A DNA stretch of 64,000 nucleotides from Morella rubra (lineage: Eukaryota; Streptophyta; Magnoliopsida; Fagales; Myricaceae). Within the stretch, counting starts at the first letter, position 1; each line of letters opens with the position of its first letter. The translations under genes and the position numbers were made by a program. The notes under the pieces were generated by a model. It saw only the letters and a list, made by a program, of their open reading frames with translations, did no database searches and had not been told where the DNA came from. Below, one piece after another: positions 58,482-64,000 of the stretch. The DNA is taken from NCBI GenBank assembly GCA_003952965.2, contig CM025856.1:17071011-17135010 (forward strand), written 5' to 3'.

Positions 58482-60716
58482 TTGTTAAACACTGACACAT
58501 TTAGACCACATTCATTTTGATCCTTAATTAAAAAAACTAATTATGCAGATAACTGGATCCATCGACCAACAAACACCGAGTCATATATTAACCTCGGACA
58601 CGGCCTCTTTCTTTGTCTTTAGCGCATTTTGCTTCTTCCCTGAAACTTCCTTTCCTGCATCGTGATCACTGACCTACCTTAATTAGGCCTGCCCTTAGCT
58701 TATCAACATTAACATAATTTGAATTTTATATTTGTCTTTTCCGATCGAAGACCAATCGTACAATATACCTGATGCTGACAAGATCAAGATCAGCATCGTA
58801 TAGAGGGTACGTACATGTAAGTTTTGCTAGATGCAGATTGATGCAGGGCCTGGCTGGATTCTTGATGCTTACAAGAAGATTTTCATGAATTGCGATCACA
58901 AGGCATGCACCTGGAATGCACATTGGTCTATTATAGGGGAAAGGAGGGAACTCACTTTTTTTTATTTTTTTATTTTACTTTAAGTGTACGAAGATTGTAC
59001 CTTCGTTGCAGGTGCGAGCCACTAATAATAAGTAGGATCCACGCGTTTAGTTAATGGTGTCTGCGATCATCCCCTTTCAAAAAGCAGATCGATCGACCGA
59101 CGAATCAACCAGTCAAATATATTGTTCTGGAAAAGGAGCTTTTAATTCGGTAGTGCTAGCTATTATTACATTAATCTAGGATTGGTTGCATTATATATAC
59201 ACTAGAATATTACAACAAGACGAAGATAAATGTGACATTGACAAGAACCTTCCTCTTGAAAGGTGCAGGCCGTGTAACTTTAGTTGACTTTTCCTCCACA
59301 GCGCACTGAAAGTCCCCCTTCTTTTGAGCCAGGAGTCATTGGGTTCGCATTTTTAATCCAATCCCTCTAGATCTTTTAAATGAAAACAGCCTATGACAAG
59401 ATGATCTCAGCGTGATAAAAAGGAAATTAAAGCCAGCAAAAAGTGATTGCTACTCTAACCATAGTACTGGTTCCTACATTAATATTTAGGAGAATTAATT
59501 TGGATTTATAATGTATATTTGGAGGTACCTAGCTACAAAAGGAACATTTTATTCTACGGCCTCTTGATGAAAAGAGAAGTTGGATTTGCATTGCTTTGGC
59601 CAAAAGTTTAATTATAGGCTATCAACAATCACTTTTAGACCCGAACCTAATGAATAAGTTTTCAAAAATATTTACAGGCTGTCCCTATTAATTGACACCT
59701 CGCTATAAGAAAGACGAATCCGGGGTGTATAAGTTATCTCATGAATGTAGCTGTAGATATTCAATCCTGGAAATAATTTTATAGGGGGTTTATAATCTCC
59801 CGTTTAATTTAAAAAGAAATAAACATAATCTATAGGCTTTATACAATTCAAACCATACTCCTATTAATTATTGGATACTGTGTAATATTGATGTATCTTT
59901 CTCTTTTAAAATTGGGTAAGACCATAAGTTAAAGCTTAATTTATTTTTTGGTAGTTTATCTTTTGTAGTGCGTTAACTTTTTTTTGTAATCTAATAGGGA
60001 ATTATTCCTCATTTGGCTACAAATGAGACCTTGATCAATTGCCGCCAAGCACAAACATATTCCAATCTTAACCTGCGTGACAGTATTTGATTGTTAAAAT
60101 TTTGGTGTATAGAAGTTGGTAAAAAATGAAAAAAAAAAATATTTGAATGAATATTATAATAAGAAATAGTAATTTGATAGGGAGAGAAATTATTTTATAT
60201 TTTTTTAATCAGACCCAAAATTAAAGTGCCAAAAAAAAACACCACAGCTAACCCATGTTGCAAAGAAAACCTCTAGATCGATCTACCACTTTCTTTTTCT
60301 ATCATGGTCTTTCAAGAACACACGTCGTACCATTTAGAAATGATAGAGACATTAACTAAAGCACGTCTAAGCATATTCCCGCAGGCCAATTAGGAGGGAA
60401 TTCTTTTTAGAGTAAAGAGAAAGTATGTTTCGCAGTTTTGTCCACAGAATTCAATTGAAAAATGTAGTGGCCAAAGTTCAGAGGGCAATAACAAACTTTA
60501 AATACTGACCCATTTCTCATATTGGTCCTTTCCTCCACCGCTTGTTTATTTTAAGATGAAATCTATTGACCATGGCCAATGCTGACCATGTTACGTCCAA
60601 TAGATGCATAACACATGTTCCTTAATCCAACGTACAAATCATATTTGTACCGAAAATCATATTGACTAAATTGAGAAAGTCTAAACCTCAGTGACTAGTT
60701 GATGATTTTAACAAAT
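58482..60716. other. Intergenic; no gene recognised
   Basis: No coding frame with recognisable motifs on either strand. About 60090-60230 is an inverted relative of the AT-rich repeat at 51069/57497. Confidence 0.4.
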
Positions 60717-61312
60717 ATTGAAAAAAAAATGAAGCTAATATATTAGTGAAAGAATTATAGACTAAAATATTAAAAGCCAAATTGATTAGTTTAAAAATTA
60801 GAGACCAAAACATTGACAAAAAATGAAGCTAATAGATTAATAAAAAAAATTATAGACGAAAATATTAAGGAAAAACTGAGCCAAATTAATTAGTTAACAA
60901 TTAGAGACCATAGTACTAAAAAAATTGAAGCTAATAAATTTATATATAGAAGAACTATAGACTAAAATATTGAATAAAAAATAATTAAATTGATTAGTTT
61001 AAAAATTAGAGAACAAAATATTGAAGAAAATGCAGTTAATTGATTAATAGAAGAATTATATATGAAAATATCAAGAAAAAACTGAGCTAAATTGATTAGT
61101 TTAACAAATCAAAAATCATAATATGAAAAAAAAATAAAATTAATAGATTAATAGAAGAATTATAGATCAAAATATTAATAAAAATTAGTTAAATTGATTA
61201 ATTTAATAAATAAAGACTATATTATTAAAAAAAATGATACTAATAAATTAATAAATAATTTATAAATCAAAATATAGAAGAAAAATTGAGCCAAATTAAT
61301 TAATTTAACATT
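60717..61312. repeat. AT-rich minisatellite, six degenerate ~100-bp units
   Basis: Units restart near 60717, 60812, 60915, 61019, 61119 and 61219. Each has 'gaagctaata.attaat', 'agaattatagac.aaaatatt', 'gagccaaattgattagttta' and 'attagagaccaaaa'. Divergence between units is high. There is no coding content. Confidence 0.75.
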
Positions 61313-62690
61313 AATTCTTAGGGTTTAGACTTTTCCCAGTATAATTCATATGAATTTTTAGTATAGACGTGACGTGTTTGTTAAAGTAAGGGACATATGT
61401 CGTATGTCTATTGAGCATGATGTGATCATCGATTGCAACATATGTAAATTCCGTCCCGAAATGATCCAATGGATAGCATTTGGACGGAGAAACTAACACG
61501 TGGAAAAAGTCATACTAGCAAAAAAATTTACCAAAAACAAAAAATAAGAGAAGTTTAAACCTAAAAAAGAGTCAAAAGCAGCTGGTCAGTGGTTGCCTTT
61601 TACAGGTCCGCAGCTCAGGCGTACCCACTACCAGGTAGAATACTTTTTAAGTCCGTGCCACGGACACCATCCGTACGCTTCTCCTGACTGTGTACTGATC
61701 ATCATCGTCAATTTCGTCTCCTTAGTCATAATTATGCAGAACCAGCGTGGGTACTGTTGGGTCCACTGCCGTCATGTCAGCTTAGTTGGTGCATCGTCAT
61801 CCACTCTTATCCCACGTCAGTCCCGGAGACCAAGAATTATCCCGGTGCTTCTCAAAGCTGAAAGCACAATGGCCTTATAAGGTAAGCATGCCTTTAACCT
61901 TTAGCCACGGCATTACGCCACATTAATGGAGTTTCCAGGATAATTTTATATATAACACACCCACACGAGCTATAGAAAATCAAGTCATGCGTTATACAGT
62001 ACGCCACATTAATGGCGTTGCCAATGAAGAGAGGAACCGAAACCAGGCACTTGAGACAAGGGGCACTTTGGGCATGGGTGTATGATCCAAACCAGGCACC
62101 GGCACTGAAGAGTACAAAATGACTGGAACTCCATCACTTGATGTGACCATGTGCAAATAACATTTTCTTTCATCAGACCACTCATCAACTTGTCACGTTT
62201 TACAAGTAGAAATGCTGCTAAATATTAAAGTGGTCCACATCCTGGGAATCAAATTTTTGCTGAAGTTTTAGAAATATTATAAAAATTAAGGTGGAATATT
62301 AGAGTTTTATTAAATTTTAAGAGAAAATAGTGAATTTTATAGAAGTAATTAATGAAAAAGTGAAGAGAGATATTTTGAGTGAATTTTTTTATGTTTATTA
62401 TAATAAAAAAATGATTTGAGGGAAAGAGATAGATTATTTTGAATGTGTTTTATTATTATTTGATGGGATAATATTTTTCAACCTACTTGGTAGGCCTAGT
62501 TCAGGTGAGGCCTAACACGCTTTAATGAGGCACAGCTATAAAAAGTCTAAAAGTGGGTCCATGGACAAATTTTCAAAGATCTCCTCGTTTGCAGGGCCTG
62601 TCCTATTGGCCAAAAGTCATATCAGCCTGCAAAGAGATCCGCTCCACTGACAGCCAATCAGCTCATTCTGTGTAGAAGGGGGGAAAATGC
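61313..62690. other. Intergenic, partly GC-rich; no gene recognised
   Basis: 61580-61880 has more even base composition and one 95-codon open frame (61593-61880) without recognisable motifs. The 16-bp motif 'acgccacattaatgg' occurs at about 61916 and 62001. 62270-62480 is another relative of the AT-rich repeat. Confidence 0.4.
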
Positions 62691-62696
62691 TATCTT

Positions 62697-62703
62697 CTAT
62701 AAA
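62697..62703 (+). promoter_or_regulatory. TATA box before a small ORF
   Basis: 'tctataaagagg' is a good plant TATA box, ~40 bp ahead of the ATG at 62739. Start of transcription near 62728 would leave a very short leader. Confidence 0.4.
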
Positions 62704-62738
62704 GAGGAGCTCTTTGGCTTACAAGAAAGGGGAGAGGT

Positions 62739-62825
62739 ATGGATAAGACAAAACTCATCTCTTTCCTCTCATTTTTTATTCTTATGATTTTCACAGTAAA
62801 AACTAACTTGAGCTTCAGAGGCTAA
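62739..62825 (+). CDS. Possible small secreted peptide (28 codons) or first exon
   Basis: The ATG frame reads MDKTKLISFLSFFILMIFTV and then KTNLSFRG, stop. The basic start and long hydrophobic core have the form of a signal peptide, but almost nothing follows it. A potential splice donor ('cacagtaaaa') lies near codon 19-20, so it might be the first exon of a peptide-precursor gene. No downstream exon was recognised. Too short to judge. Confidence 0.22.
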   Translation: MDKTKLISFLSFFILMIFTVKTNLSFRG

Positions 62826-64000
62826 CCTACAAGACAGTCCAACTCATTATTTCCTCAGTTTTTATAGGTTCATCACTGTTCTTCATGCTGGGTTTTTGAC
62901 TCAGTTCCCTCGGGCTCCCTGCCCAGTGAATTTTTGTGATAGCCAGTTAAAAATGGCTTAATCATTATTATTTTGACTAAAATTTTAAGTTAATTATGTT
63001 TACAAACCGAAATATTATAATCGAGAGAAATTTTGGACAAACTTGTGACTTGCAAACATGATCTAATTTTGTCATCCCACCATGATTTATACTTATCGTG
63101 GGTTGCCTCAAAGGTTACACTGAAACTAAGCCATTGTGAATAAGCTATACAATTCATTCTTGTTAGATAATATAATTTAAATAATAAAATTTTTATTTTC
63201 CTATCAACTTAATATTTTGGTATGAGTGATAGATTCACAGAATATCAGAGTTAAAGTCCTAAGTTTGAGATCTGACTCTGCACTTAAATAATAAGATTTC
63301 TCTCGTTACCCACTAGAAATCATAATTTATGGTTTTGGAGGCCCAGTACAGAGATAATTATAGTTTATTAGTGTAACACCCCTCTTTTGTTTATTCCACC
63401 TGTTTAATATAGAATGTTATTTTATTCTCCTTATTCGATACAGTGTGACCTATTTGAATCCCTAAAACTATTATTTTTCCATCCTTAATATACTTATCTC
63501 TTTCAATAAAACGTTTCCGCTAAGCTATTTCAAAGCATTAGGCCTTTATAGGATTAATTTGTGCCGTAATCCCCGCTTGTGTGCATTCCATTACTATAGG
63601 AGAGCCTAGGGGATAAGTACTAGCACGGGGCGTGACAATTAGTGTCAATTTATTTTTATTTCTTTACTATTTTTTATTTTAATCATTATAGTTTATTAAT
63701 GTCAATTTATTTTTATTACTTTACTAATTTTTGTTTTAATCTTGCGAGTAACTTAACGCAAAAGAAAAATTGGAGAATATTTATGCCGTGAACACAAAAG
63801 TCTGATAATGGGTTAGTAGAATTCCTAGCCACCGACGGAAGAAAAATGTGTATATGCATTTTGCTAATGGGCTGCCGAGATTTGATCGGTCGAAATAGGA
63901 ACAAAATTTGGTTTTTTTTTTCTTATATTACAAACATAAAGTTCATCATAACAATCATTATCTGCAAGAAACGACATTTCTGAAAATGCTAAATTTCAAA
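62826..64000. other. Intergenic to window end; no gene recognised
   Basis: AT-rich; nothing coding recognised. The phrase 'gtcaatttatttttatt' followed by 'tttactaatttttgttttaat' is present twice near 63645 and 63702, a short direct duplication. Confidence 0.4.

Noticed and set aside
61593..61880. 95-codon ORF in a GC-richer stretch
   Set aside because: No domain, low-complexity mixture of residues, and no splice or promoter context that supports it.
1..64000. CRISPR arrays, tRNA or rRNA genes, plastid or mitochondrial insertions
   Set aside because: None of their characteristic sequences was recognised by eye; a computational scan could still find short tRNA genes or organellar fragments.

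Overview
This is eukaryotic nuclear DNA from a flowering plant, most likely a eudicot. The signs are intron-containing plant gene families, abundant AT-rich intergenic DNA, Ty1/copia and Ty3/gypsy debris, many small foldback elements and CT/GT microsatellites. The species cannot be fixed from the sequence. No bacterial-type operons, CRISPR arrays, rRNA or tRNA genes were recognised.

Layout. 0-2.4 kb: a small intronless gene for a chloroplast outer-envelope tail protein (OEP7-like). 2.4-20.8 kb: repeats. An array of degenerate units of about 0.6-1 kb (5.7-10.0 kb) is interrupted by a decayed SIRE/Maximus-type copia element on the minus strand (10.0-18.4 kb). A truncated Ty3/gypsy element follows, with one complete 500-bp LTR and a broken gag. 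A copy of the first ~430 bases of the window recurs at 20.5 kb. 22.2-23.3 kb: a long-TIR foldback element. 24.58-26.60 kb: a Mutator-like element that has captured pieces of two host genes, a CRM-domain chloroplast RNA-splicing factor (CFM3-like) and a pollen receptor-like kinase (PRK-like); a Pack-MULE. 26.9-30.6 kb: an F-box gene with its coding region in one exon, probably a 5'UTR intron, and a C-terminal hydrophobic tail.

32.6-48.9 kb is the most striking part. A four-exon trichome-birefringence-like (TBL/PMR5, polysaccharide O-acetyltransferase family) gene is present twice in direct orientation with identical predicted proteins. Between the two copies lies a third, inverted copy of only the promoter side and exon 1. 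That inverted copy ends exactly at the exon 1/intron 1 junction and forms a near-perfect 3-kb palindrome with the right-hand gene copy. A remnant of a LINE RNase H domain is carried in all three copies.

48.9-64 kb: a ginkbilobin-2-like (DUF26) secreted protein gene (minus), tandem MITE-like repeats, a six-exon ALMT (aluminium-activated malate transporter type) gene (minus) whose 5' coding end is disturbed by a 51-bp tandem duplication and a probable frameshift, and then mostly repeat-rich DNA, including a ~100-bp minisatellite and a possible small secreted-peptide ORF behind a TATA box.

The intact genes act in unrelated processes (plastid envelope, ubiquitin ligase targeting, cell-wall acetylation, antifungal secretion, anion transport). 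They do not form a pathway; what connects the window is its rearrangement and gene-capture history.
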